Assembly (NCBI GenBank): GCA_026992375.1
Contig: JALXAF010000309.1
Location: 1 to 16,735, forward strand
Direction of reading: 5' to 3'
From: Anaerolineae bacterium
Lineage (GTDB): Bacteria; Chloroflexota; Anaerolineae; J102
DNA: 16,735 nucleotides
The notes below the pieces were generated by a model, which was not told the DNA's origin, did no database searches, and saw only the letters and a program-made list of their open reading frames with translations. Below, one piece after another: positions 1 through 6,511 of this stretch (its first letter is position 1; every line of letters starts with the position of its first letter). The translations under genes were made by a program, and so were the position numbers.

Positions 1-112
1 GGACGCGGAAGATGAGCCCTTCGAGGCCGCCGTAGCGTCGGGCGCCCAAGGCGAGCAAGATGAGCAAAGCGAAGGAAAACAGGAGCAGCGCTCCCAACGT
101 GAAGCGTTTCAT
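1..112 (-). CDS. N-terminal fragment of a membrane or secreted protein
   Basis: A leftward reading frame opens at an ATG at 112 and runs off the left edge without a stop, giving 37 residues. It begins MKRFTLGALLLFSFALLILL and continues through a short basic stretch (GARRYGG). A positive N-terminus followed by about 18 hydrophobic residues is a signal peptide or membrane anchor. The rest of the protein is outside the window, so no function can be given. Upstream (113-326) there is no other gene on this strand, so this is probably the first gene of a leftward unit. The rightward frame over the same bases lacks any recognisable feature and is treated as a shadow. Confidence 0.55.
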   Translation of the reverse strand, partial: MKRFTLGALLLFSFALLILLALGARRYGGLEGLIFRV

Positions 113-184
113 CGGGCGTAGTTTACACCATCTCGGCCCATCAGGAATAAGTTGGCTTCTGTTCAAGCCCCGCAGCGGACCAGA

Positions 185-200
185 CCTTTCAATTGAAAGG
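185..200. promoter_or_regulatory. Perfect 16-bp palindrome, possible operator
   Basis: CCTTTCAATTGAAAGG is a perfect dyad in the non-coding gap between the leftward gene starting at 112 and the DeoR-type fragment at 327. The position, about 70 bases upstream of the leftward start codon, suits a regulator binding site. A perfect 16-mer could occur by chance roughly once in several windows of this size, so the call rests on position and is weak. Confidence 0.3.
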
Positions 201-326
201 AACATGAACCATGCCCTGTTGGCAATACGTTGTTTGAGTTTGGTGGTTCGTGCCTGGCAAAAGAACATGAAATATGTATAACACTCACAAACACAAACGC
301 ACTCGCTCACACTCGCGGCCATTCTC

Positions 327-515
327 TTGCTATCCCATAAAAGGCATCAGGCCATTTTGCAGCTTTTAGAAACCCGCAACTCGGCCTCAGTCTCCGACCT
401 GGTGGCCCGTTTTGGCGTGTCGGAGATAACGGTGCGAAGAGATCTGGATGCGCTGGAAAAGCAAGGGGATGCAGCGCGGGGACTTCATCGCCGGGCTACA
501 AACAACGCCGGATAA
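327..515 (+). pseudogene. Truncated DeoR-family regulator (HTH remnant)
   Basis: Residues 1-46, from a TTG codon at 327, match the N-terminal winged-helix DNA-binding domain of DeoR-family repressors: RHQAILQLLETR, then SVSDLVARFGVSEITVRRDL, then DALEKQG. Family members are about 250 residues and carry a C-terminal sugar-phosphate sensing domain. Here homology stops after EKQG at about position 467, and the frame runs 15 unrelated residues into a triple-hairpin repeat before TAA at 513. No remainder of the sensing domain appears downstream. The start codon is uncertain and no clear ribosome binding site is visible. I read it as a dead regulator gene whose 3' end was lost when the repeat arrived or by a linked deletion; a solo HTH peptide is possible but unlikely. 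Confidence 0.7.
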
Positions 516-540
516 ATCCGGCTAGCCCCGCAGGGGCGCT
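478..540 (-). repeat. Triple-hairpin intergenic repeat, copy A
   Basis: Read on the minus strand this closely matches the element at 9713-9777. It has a hairpin GCCCC-TGC-GGGGC (525-537), then a hairpin GCCGGAT-TT-ATCCGGC (507-522), then GTTGTTTGTAGCCCGGCGAT (483-502). In copy B the last part forms a third hairpin, which is degenerate here. The repeat begins where the DeoR-type homology ends. The bases from 541 to 649, up to the 3' end of hpt, are AT-richer and show no gene or convincing terminator. Confidence 0.75.
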
Positions 541-649
541 GTTTCTAGTTGGATACACCCAAATGATTTTTTGCATTAGATCCATTATTGAGCGCTATCA
601 ACAACATGATGCCAGACAAGCACAACAACTCTCTTATTTCCGATAACGT

Positions 650-1195
650 CTACCCGTAAACGTGAGCCTTGAGCACACCGATATAGGGGAGGTCGCGGTA
701 TAGTTCGTCGTAATCCAGCCCGTAGCCGATGACGAATTTATCGGGGATATCGAAGCCGACCCAATCCACGGGCACATCCACCTCGCGGCGAGAGGGTTTG
801 CTGAGCAGGGTGACGATGCGCAGGCTGGCGGGATTGCGGGCCAGCAGCAATCCGCGCAGATATGACAGGGTGTGGCCACTATCGATGATGTCTTCGACGA
901 TGAGCACATCCTTGCCCTCGATGGGCGTGTCCAGGTCCTTGAGAATGCGCACCACACCCGAGCTTTCGGTGGCCGCGCCATAGCTGGAGACGGCCATGAA
1001 ATCGATGGCGTGAGGGATGGTGAGGGTGCGCATCAAATCGGCCATGAACACGACGCTGCCCTTGAGCACAGAAAGCAGCAGCGGGCTTTTGTCCTGGTAG
1101 ACGCTTGAAATCTCGGCGCCGAGAGCCTGCACACGGGCGTCCAGCTCCTCAGCGGAGATCAGTATTTCAGCCACATCGGGATGATTGGTTTTCAT
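650..1195 (-). CDS. hpt: Hypoxanthine phosphoribosyltransferase
   Basis: A 181-residue cytoplasmic purine-salvage enzyme that makes IMP (and often GMP) from hypoxanthine or guanine plus phosphoribosyl pyrophosphate. Family signatures are complete: the LKG loop at residues 44-46, the flexible-loop SSYG at 70-73, the PRPP-binding and catalytic motif VLIVEDIIDSGHTL at 97-110 with the paired acidic residues E101/D102 and D105 as expected general base, and the C-terminal purine-contact region FVIGYGLDYDE starting near 154. Length is normal for bacterial Hpt. The ATG at 1195 is preceded by AAGAAG about 8 bases upstream. It lies 73 bases downstream of the persulfide dioxygenase/rhodanese gene on the same strand but seems to have its own promoter. 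Confidence 0.95.
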   Translation of the reverse strand: MKTNHPDVAEILISAEELDARVQALGAEISSVYQDKSPLLLSVLKGSVVFMADLMRTLTIPHAIDFMAVSSYGAATESSGVVRILKDLDTPIEGKDVLIVEDIIDSGHTLSYLRGLLLARNPASLRIVTLLSKPSRREVDVPVDWVGFDIPDKFVIGYGLDYDELYRDLPYIGVLKAHVYG

Positions 1196-1242
1196 AAGTT
1201 GTCTTCTTTGATGGGGGAAAGCGGTAGAAAGGAGTCGCGGCT

Positions 1243-1272
1243 ATTTTAGCACAGAAAGAGGCGTCGTTTCAC
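1243..1272 (-). promoter_or_regulatory. Probable hpt promoter (extended -10)
   Basis: On the minus strand TGC-TAAAAT (1251-1243) is an extended -10 box one base from consensus. GTGAAA at 1272-1267, 18 bases further upstream, is a weak -35 that overlaps the stop codon of the preceding gene. The same GCTAAAAT word forms the -10 of the upstream gene at 3033-3040, which supports the call. The predicted transcript start is near 1236, giving a leader of about 40 bases. Confidence 0.5.
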
Positions 1273-2999
1273 TTTTCCCAGGGTAGATGATGAAGCTGCC
1301 AAGCCACAACGCCGCCAGCCACACTAACCAATCGCCCGATCCCTTCTTCCACCAGCCACTCCGCGGCCATGGCGCTGCGATTGCCGGTGTTGCAGATGAG
1401 CAGCAGCGGCTCCAGGTCTCGCAGACGTTCGATGACCTCGTCCTCCACAAAATCATCCAGCGGGAAGTTTTGCGCTCCGGCGGGATGCCCCTGAGCGAAT
1501 TCATCCGGCTCGCGCACATCCACCAGCGTCCAGGTTTGAGCGACATGCCGTTGCAGCGCCTCCTCCACGCTGATCTCTGCGAAGGGCAGGTTTGCATCGC
1601 CGCGCGCCTCCACCTGGAATCCTGCGGCGCGCCAGCCATGGATGCCCTCCTGCAAGCTGGTGACGTTGTCGAAACCCTTGTGCAGCAGATAACTGGCGAT
1701 GATGGCGGAACGGTCGCCGCGGCCGCAGTAGAAGACTAGACGACGGTTGGTCTCGGGTTGTAGCGAGCCCCGCACCAAACGCCCGGCCGGGGCCGAGATC
1801 GCTCCCGGAATGAAGCCGTCGCGCAGTTCATGGGCGTCCCGCACGTCGATGGCTACGGCCTCGCGGGCCGCCAGGGCCGCGGCCAGCTCTCGGGCGTCCA
1901 TTTGTGGCAGATGGGCCAATTCATGGCCCGCCTGCACCCAGTAGTGCACATCGGTGAAATAGCCAGCCGCGTGGTCCAAACCGATGCGGAAGAGCTCGAT
2001 GGTGAGTTCGGGAATGGCGCTTTCGGGCGCAATGAGCGCGAAAGGCTGGGCGGGCTGCAATACCCAGCCCGCCCAGGTGGTGAAGAGCTCGTTGTTGGGA
2101 ATATTAACGCTGCCGGGAATATGCCCCTCGGCGAACGCGAGCTTGTCCCGGGTGTCGATGAGCAGCGCTCCCTGGGCTCGCAGCGCTTCCAACTCCTTGA
2201 TGGAAAGACGCCGGGGCGCCGGGATGCGGCCCGCTGATTTTTCGCCCCTACGATTCCACAACTTCATGTTGCGGAAATAGCGAGGCGCTTTGGGCTGCTC
2301 GGTGAGCAGGCGCACCACAAAGGCTTCTTCATCGGTCTCGCGCAGCGCCCAATTGACGCGTTTTTCGTAGCCGACGGTGGTGGCGGGCAATGCGCCCAGG
2401 GCCTTGCCGCAGGCGGAGCCTGCGCCGTGGCCGGGCCAAACCATGAGGTAGTCGGGCAGGGCGCGGAATTTTTGCAGAGAATCGAACATGCAGCGAGCCA
2501 TGCGCGCATCGATGCCCGGCTCGTCCTCCACCAGCCCCAGCAAATCGGGACGCCCGACATCGCCCACGAAGATGAAATCGCCGGTGAGGATCATGCCGGG
2601 CAGGTCACCCGCGGACGCATCGGTGATGAGAAAGTTGAGATGCTCGGGCGTGTGGCCGGGCATGTGCAGCACATCGATGCGGAGATTGCCAACCCGAAAG
2701 GCGTTGCCTTCGTGCAGGCCGCGATGGGGAAACGCGTATTGCCAGTCATCGCCGCCTTCGTCCGAAAGCAGCAAATCTGCATCCGTAGCTTGGGCCAGGG
2801 CCCGGGCGCCGCTGAGGAAATCGGCGTGGATGTGGGTTTCGGTGACGTGCGTAATGCGCAGACCCTCTTGCTCGGCCAGGCGGATGTAGGGCTCGATATC
2901 TCGCAGGGGATCAACGACCAGGGCCTCGCCTGTGTCCTGGCATCCCAGCACGTAGCTGTATTGCGCCAGTCTCGGTTCATAAAGTTGTCGAAAAAACAT
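1269..2999 (-). CDS. Persulfide dioxygenase-like MBL protein fused to three rhodanese domains
   Basis: A 576-residue cytoplasmic enzyme of sulfide/persulfide metabolism. Residues 1-250 are a metallo-beta-lactamase fold of the ETHE1/CstB type: THIHADF (H56, H58, D60), PGHTPEH (H116), TGDFIFVGDVGRPD (D141), PGHG (H191). By analogy with ETHE1, H58, H116 and D141 would bind iron. Three rhodanese modules follow. The first (about 265-360) has IDTRDKLAFAEGHIPG but lacks the active cysteine (ALIAPE at that place). The second (about 367-463) has CGRGDRS with C425. The third (about 475-574) has CNTGNRS with C536. CstB of staphylococci has one pseudo-rhodanese plus one active rhodanese, so this protein carries an additional active module. 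AGGAGG lies four bases before the ATG. It probably oxidises low-molecular-weight persulfides and passes sulfane sulfur to sulfite or thiols. Confidence 0.9.
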   Translation of the reverse strand: MFFRQLYEPRLAQYSYVLGCQDTGEALVVDPLRDIEPYIRLAEQEGLRITHVTETHIHADFLSGARALAQATDADLLLSDEGGDDWQYAFPHRGLHEGNAFRVGNLRIDVLHMPGHTPEHLNFLITDASAGDLPGMILTGDFIFVGDVGRPDLLGLVEDEPGIDARMARCMFDSLQKFRALPDYLMVWPGHGAGSACGKALGALPATTVGYEKRVNWALRETDEEAFVVRLLTEQPKAPRYFRNMKLWNRRGEKSAGRIPAPRRLSIKELEALRAQGALLIDTRDKLAFAEGHIPGSVNIPNNELFTTWAGWVLQPAQPFALIAPESAIPELTIELFRIGLDHAAGYFTDVHYWVQAGHELAHLPQMDARELAAALAAREAVAIDVRDAHELRDGFIPGAISAPAGRLVRGSLQPETNRRLVFYCGRGDRSAIIASYLLHKGFDNVTSLQEGIHGWRAAGFQVEARGDANLPFAEISVEEALQRHVAQTWTLVDVREPDEFAQGHPAGAQNFPLDDFVEDEVIERLRDLEPLLLICNTGNRSAMAAEWLVEEGIGRLVSVAGGVVAWQLHHLPWEK

Positions 3000-3032
3000 C
3001 GCGCCTCCTGACGTGGTGAGGTGGAAGTCTCG

Positions 3033-3060
3033 ATTTTAGCCCAGGCGGGGGGATTTTCAA
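3033..3060 (-). promoter_or_regulatory. Promoter of the MBL-rhodanese gene
   Basis: On the minus strand TTGAAA (3060-3055) and TAAAAT (3038-3033), separated by 16 bases, each differ from the sigma-70 consensus at one position. The start codon at 2999 follows about 33 bases after the -10, with AGGAGG at 3009-3004. This points leftward, away from the TetR promoter at 3262. Confidence 0.65.
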
Positions 3061-3130
3061 AAGGCGAGCAGGTTATTTTATCCTCCACTCCGCCCCACCC
3101 TCGCCCGACCGCTCCGCTCCCTTTTTGATG

Positions 3131-3261
3131 AACGTTCGTAACTGCTAAGGCTGTTGGCCTCAATCATCCTTTTTTGCCACGAAGACACGAAGCATTCAAA
3201 AAAGATTTTATCCGTGTTTCCTCCTATCCATGTGAAAAGAGCATATCCGGGCTTTTAAGAT
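3131..3261. other. Intergenic spacer with remnants of a dispersed repeat
   Basis: Between the two divergent promoters, GTAACTGCTAA (3138-3148) reappears at 9629-9639, and with CAACTGCTAA at 16284-16293. It is followed at 3174-3191 by TTGCCACGAAGACACGAA, a word typical of the 'cacgaagacacgaag' intergenic family seen elsewhere in the window. I see no gene here. 3061-3130 is a C-rich strand bias without recognisable features. Confidence 0.45.
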
Positions 3262-3290
3262 TTGACAATTATCGGATGTGATGCTATCAT
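3262..3290 (+). promoter_or_regulatory. Near-consensus promoter of the export cluster
   Basis: TTGACA (3262-3267), an exact 17-base spacer, then TATCAT (3285-3290), which is one base from the TATAAT consensus. The predicted transcript start near 3297 gives a leader of about 44 bases before the TetR gene, and the leader contains the paired palindromes described separately. It is the only strong promoter seen for the seven rightward genes. Confidence 0.75.
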
Positions 3291-3303
3291 GCCGCCACCA
3301 AAT

Positions 3304-3335
3304 TGAATTGCCATTCATTTTTAGAATCTAAATTC
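3304..3335. promoter_or_regulatory. Paired palindromes GAAT-N4-ATTC, candidate TetR operator
   Basis: GAATTGCCATTC (3305-3316, extended by one pair to TGAATTGCCATTCA) and GAATCTAAATTC (3324-3335) share the same dyad arms with centres 19 bases apart, just under two helical turns. They sit immediately downstream of the -10 box and end five bases before the TetR start codon. A repressor bound there would block promoter clearance. Tandem dyads beside the regulator gene are typical of TetR autoregulation; the link to this TetR protein is inference. Confidence 0.55.
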
Positions 3336-3340
3336 AAATC

Positions 3341-3970
3341 ATGAACACAAACTCAGAAGACGTCGAAATTGTCAGCCGCAGCGAACGTCGTCGCCAGCGG
3401 CGGCGGCGGGAACTCATCGCAGCGGCTCAGCAGATCGTTGCCCAAAAAGGCATTGCCGGGCTCACAGTGCTGGAGGTGACCGAACTCGCTGATATGGCCG
3501 TGGGCAGTTTTTACACTTACTTCCCAAGTAAGGAGGCTCTGTTGGAGGCTGCCATCTGGGAAGACCTTCAGCGACTGGATGATCCTGATGATCTGGAGTC
3601 CCTGGGTTTGCCACTGGAAGAAATTCACTACATTCGTCTTTTGCAGATATTTCAATTTTTCGAAACGCATCGAGGCTTGATGCATGCGGTGTTTGGGCCC
3701 AATGGCTCACCCGAGCAATTTCATCGGGGCATTCGGCTGATGGAACGCAGAATAATGGCAAATCTGCAAGAGTCGCTTTCCCTGACAGAGGACGTAGCCG
3801 AATGGATGTCGATGCTGCTCAGTGGAATGATCGCAGGCGGTATTCGATATCTGCTGGAGAATCCCCAGGTGTCGGCCGAGGAGATGACAAAGCGCGTTCT
3901 TTTGTTATTGCGCCCATTGGAAGATTATCCACAAGTGCCGCATATAAAGCCACAGAGCAGCAAAGCGTAG
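3341..3970 (+). CDS. TetR/AcrR-family transcriptional regulator
   Basis: A 209-residue repressor-type protein. Residues 14-33 are a basic, Arg-rich lead-in (RSERRRQRRRRELIAAA). Residues 38-66 hold the TetR helix-turn-helix, with GIAGLTVLEVTELADMAVGS followed by FYTYFPSKEALL, the family's most conserved segment. The remainder is helical and variable and would form the ligand and dimer domain. The start at 3341 has no obvious ribosome binding site, because the leader is occupied by AT-rich palindromes. It is the first gene of the export cluster, 42 bases ahead of the first permease. By analogy with CecR, the TetR regulator next to ybhGFSR in Escherichia coli, it probably represses its own operon until a drug-like or other ligand binds. 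Confidence 0.9.
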   Translation: MNTNSEDVEIVSRSERRRQRRRRELIAAAQQIVAQKGIAGLTVLEVTELADMAVGSFYTYFPSKEALLEAAIWEDLQRLDDPDDLESLGLPLEEIHYIRLLQIFQFFETHRGLMHAVFGPNGSPEQFHRGIRLMERRIMANLQESLSLTEDVAEWMSMLLSGMIAGGIRYLLENPQVSAEEMTKRVLLLLRPLEDYPQVPHIKPQSSKA

Positions 3971-4012
3971 CGAAGATAGCTTTAGCCGCCTCATCGAACA
4001 CTGTCACATCTC

Positions 4013-5110
4013 ATGTCGTTCTCTCGTTTTTGGGCAATTCTGCGCAAGGAATTTCGGCATATCCTGCGAGATCGCCGGATGTTGTTCATGGTGACCATCT
4101 CACCCGCCGTCATGCTGACGGCTTTCGCGTACGTCTTCACCTTCGATCTCAATCCCGCCAAAATCGCCATCTACGACCAAGATCACAGCGCGTATTCCCG
4201 CAATCTGGTGCGGGCCCTCAGCCATGATCGCAATCTTATCCCCATGGGCGAGGCGGCGCGCTATGATGATCTGAAGGAAATGATGAAGGCGGACGAGATC
4301 AAACTGGGGCTGGTGATCCCGCCCGACTTTGGCGATGCGCTGGCTGCGGGCCACAGCGCCACGGTGCAAGTCCTGGGTAATGGCTCCGATCCTCTCAACG
4401 CCAGCCCGCAAATGGCCATCCTCTCGCAACGCATCAGCGAATGGGGCGAAGATTATCAGCGCATCGAGATGGCCCAGCCGGTGGAGATGCGGGCGTTGAC
4501 GCTTTACAACCCCGACATCAAGGGGCGCTGGAGCATGACGCCCGCGCTGCTGGCCATCGCCATGATCCTCCCCAGCATGTCGGTGGCCCTGGCCCTGGCC
4601 CGAGAAAAGGAGTTGGGCAGTTTCGAGAGTCTGGTCGCGACGCCGGTGCAGGGCGCTGAATACATCCTGGGCAAGCTCATTCCCTACATCATTTTCGGCG
4701 TCGTCAGCGCGGGCATCGCCATCGTTATCACGGTGTTCTGGTTCAAGACGCCCATGCGCGGCAGCTATTTGGATCTAGCCGGGTTCACGCTCATCTATCT
4801 GTGGGCCACGCTGGGGATCAGTATTTTCGTCTCCAGTTTCATTTCGAATCAGAGCACTGCCTTGCGGGCGGTGTTGCTGCTCTTTCTGGTGCCCAGTTTT
4901 TTCCTCACCGGTCTCATGATCCCTGTCGACGAAAAATCCAAACTGGTCGCCTATTCGCTGCCCGCCACCCATTACATCGCCATCAATCGCGGCATTTTTC
5001 TGAAAGGGCTGAGCTGGCGGCAGTTGGGATTCCACGCTTTCATGCTTCTGGCCATGGGGCTGGCTTCCACGCTGCTCACCATTCTCAGCTTCAGAAAACG
5101 CGTCAGTTGA
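4013..5110 (+). CDS. ABC-2 type export permease (YbhS/YbhR-like), first subunit
   Basis: A 365-residue integral membrane protein of the ABC-2 permease superfamily. The N-terminal cytoplasmic helix FWAILRKEFRHILRDRRML (6-24) leads into TM1 (about 25-43). A large extracytoplasmic domain follows (about 45-170, including VIPPDFGDAL, typical of the family), then NPDIKGRWSM just before a cluster of five further membrane segments at about 174-196, 221-243, 255-276, 285-305 and 340-358. The coupling region REKELGSFESLVATPV (197-212) is the characteristic ABC-2 cytoplasmic loop, and PATHYIAINRGIFLKG (327-342) is the usual C-terminal signature. No clear ribosome binding site precedes the ATG, so coupling from the TetR gene may matter. 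It should pair with the permease at 5155. Confidence 0.9.
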   Translation: MSFSRFWAILRKEFRHILRDRRMLFMVTISPAVMLTAFAYVFTFDLNPAKIAIYDQDHSAYSRNLVRALSHDRNLIPMGEAARYDDLKEMMKADEIKLGLVIPPDFGDALAAGHSATVQVLGNGSDPLNASPQMAILSQRISEWGEDYQRIEMAQPVEMRALTLYNPDIKGRWSMTPALLAIAMILPSMSVALALAREKELGSFESLVATPVQGAEYILGKLIPYIIFGVVSAGIAIVITVFWFKTPMRGSYLDLAGFTLIYLWATLGISIFVSSFISNQSTALRAVLLLFLVPSFFLTGLMIPVDEKSKLVAYSLPATHYIAINRGIFLKGLSWRQLGFHAFMLLAMGLASTLLTILSFRKRVS

Positions 5111-5154
5111 GGTCCGGCCTGCAAAACGCTGTCATAGAGAATCAAAGGAAAATC

Positions 5155-6273
5155 ATGCTCCGGCAAATCATCAACATCGCCTGGAAGGAATTTCTGCAAA
5201 TACGGCGGGACAAATTCCTGCTTATCTTCCTTATCCTGGCTCCAACCATGCAGCTCGCGCTCATCTCCCTCAACACCGCCCAGGGTCTGCGCGATGTGCG
5301 GACGGCGGTGCTGGACATGAATCAATCGGCCCTCAGCCGCGAGCTGGCCCAGAAGATGAATGTGACTCAGGAATTGAATGTGCTTTATTTTCCCCGCACC
5401 CACGAGGAGTTACATCGGTTGCTGGACGAGGGACGGGCGCAGGTGGGGCTGACGATTCCCTCCGGATTTCAACGGCAGTTCAATAGCCCCAACGATGCGC
5501 CCGCCCAGGTGCAAGCCATGATCGACGGATCCAATGTCCTCATCGGGGCTGAGACCGAGCCCGTGCTGCGCGGCGTGCTGGGTTTGCTGGTCACACGGCA
5601 TGTGCAGTTGCCGCCAGACGTGGATGTGGGCGGGGTGAAGGTGGAATCCAGCGCACTTTTCAATCCCACTTTCAATATTCAATGGTTTGTTATTCCTTCC
5701 ACCCTGACTTTCATTACGTATCAAGTGGCGCTGGTGCTGGCGGCAACCGGCTTCGTGAGAGAAAAAGAGATCGGCACCCTGGAGCAGTTGCTCATCACGC
5801 CCATCCGCCGCCTTGAGCTGATCATCGGCAAGGCGTTGCCGCCCATCATCCTGAGCATTCTCAATTTTTTGCTGCTGATGGCCGTGCAGACCTGGGGATA
5901 TCACATCCCGATTCGTGGCAGTTTTGCGCTGCTATTTGCGATGGCGACGGTGTCCATCATCGCCATCGTGGGCGTGGGCACGGTGATCTCTATCGTCACG
6001 CAGACGCAGCAACAGGCGGTGCTGCTGGTTTTTCTGCTGGCCATCCTGGAGGTGACTATCAGCGGCTACATGCTGCCGGTGGAGAATATGCCCCTGCTCA
6101 TGCGCAGCCTGGCCCAGGTTTCGGCCTTACAACATTTTATGACGTCCAGTCTTGCTATCATTCTGCGCGGGTCAAATCTAAAGATGATCATGCCGCATCT
6201 GCTGGCGCTTATCGGCATCGCCGCGGCCACAGGCGCTATCGCCTGGAGGGCGTTCAGCAGGCACATCGCCTAG
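5155..6273 (+). CDS. ABC-2 type export permease (YbhS/YbhR-like), second subunit
   Basis: A 372-residue paralogue of the preceding permease with the same layout: cytoplasmic helix IAWKEFLQIRRDKFL (8-22), TM1 (about 21-39), an extracytoplasmic domain (about 42-172, with LTIPSGFQRQF), and five more membrane segments at about 178-198, 225-247, 256-278, 288-309 and 346-363. VREKEIGTLEQLLITPI (201-217) is the coupling loop. The ATG at 5155 is chosen because AAAGGA lies just ahead of it, the family N-terminus begins here, and the upstream in-frame stretch overlaps the first permease gene. It starts 44 bases after that gene ends. The two permeases probably form a heterodimeric channel. Confidence 0.9.
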   Translation: MLRQIINIAWKEFLQIRRDKFLLIFLILAPTMQLALISLNTAQGLRDVRTAVLDMNQSALSRELAQKMNVTQELNVLYFPRTHEELHRLLDEGRAQVGLTIPSGFQRQFNSPNDAPAQVQAMIDGSNVLIGAETEPVLRGVLGLLVTRHVQLPPDVDVGGVKVESSALFNPTFNIQWFVIPSTLTFITYQVALVLAATGFVREKEIGTLEQLLITPIRRLELIIGKALPPIILSILNFLLLMAVQTWGYHIPIRGSFALLFAMATVSIIAIVGVGTVISIVTQTQQQAVLLVFLLAILEVTISGYMLPVENMPLLMRSLAQVSALQHFMTSSLAIILRGSNLKMIMPHLLALIGIAAATGAIAWRAFSRHIA

Positions 6274-6332
6274 CCCCATTTATGAACTTCTCACCACTTT
6301 CCAGGCGTCTTCGCGTCGCTCACCATTCGTTT

Positions 6333-6440
6333 CGCCGCGGATGACGCTGAAAAATTGGATCAGCGCGGATTTTCGCAGAAAAATCCTTCTTCAAGCTGAA
6401 AAAATCCGCGGAAATCCGCCGCATCCGCGTTATCAGCGAC
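6333..6440. repeat. Dispersed intergenic repeat ('gcggatgacgctgaaaaa' type)
   Basis: The gap between the second permease and the first ATPase contains internally repetitive words (GCGGAT, TCCGCG, TCAGCG). Bases 6341-6370 match 11285-11314 at 24 of 30 positions (ATGACGC-GAAAAA, then GATC-GCGC-GAT), and short inverted words at the two ends (GCGGATGACGCTGA and ATCCGCGTTATCAGCG) can pair. It is best read as a non-coding mobile or amplified repeat that has entered the operon. An in-frame upstream extension of the ATPase gene through it is therefore not believed. Confidence 0.6.
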
Positions 6441-6511
6441 GAATTCCACGGGGAATGTCGAGAATATCCGATCTGACGAGGCCAAAGCGCTTGACATCGC
6501 CTAGAGTAATT

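Noticed and set aside
60..281. 73-residue rightward frame near the left edge
   Set aside because: It overlaps the signal-peptide coding start of the leftward gene and the palindrome, and shows no recognisable feature.
4801..5154. Upstream extension of the second permease gene
   Set aside because: The extra 118 codons overlap the first permease's coding region in another frame and have no membrane-protein character; the family N-terminus and an AAAGGA site fit the ATG at 5155.
6341..6511. N-terminal extension of the first ATPase
   Set aside because: The stretch falls in a dispersed repeat and does not resemble any ATPase N-terminus; residues from 6512 align with the family start.
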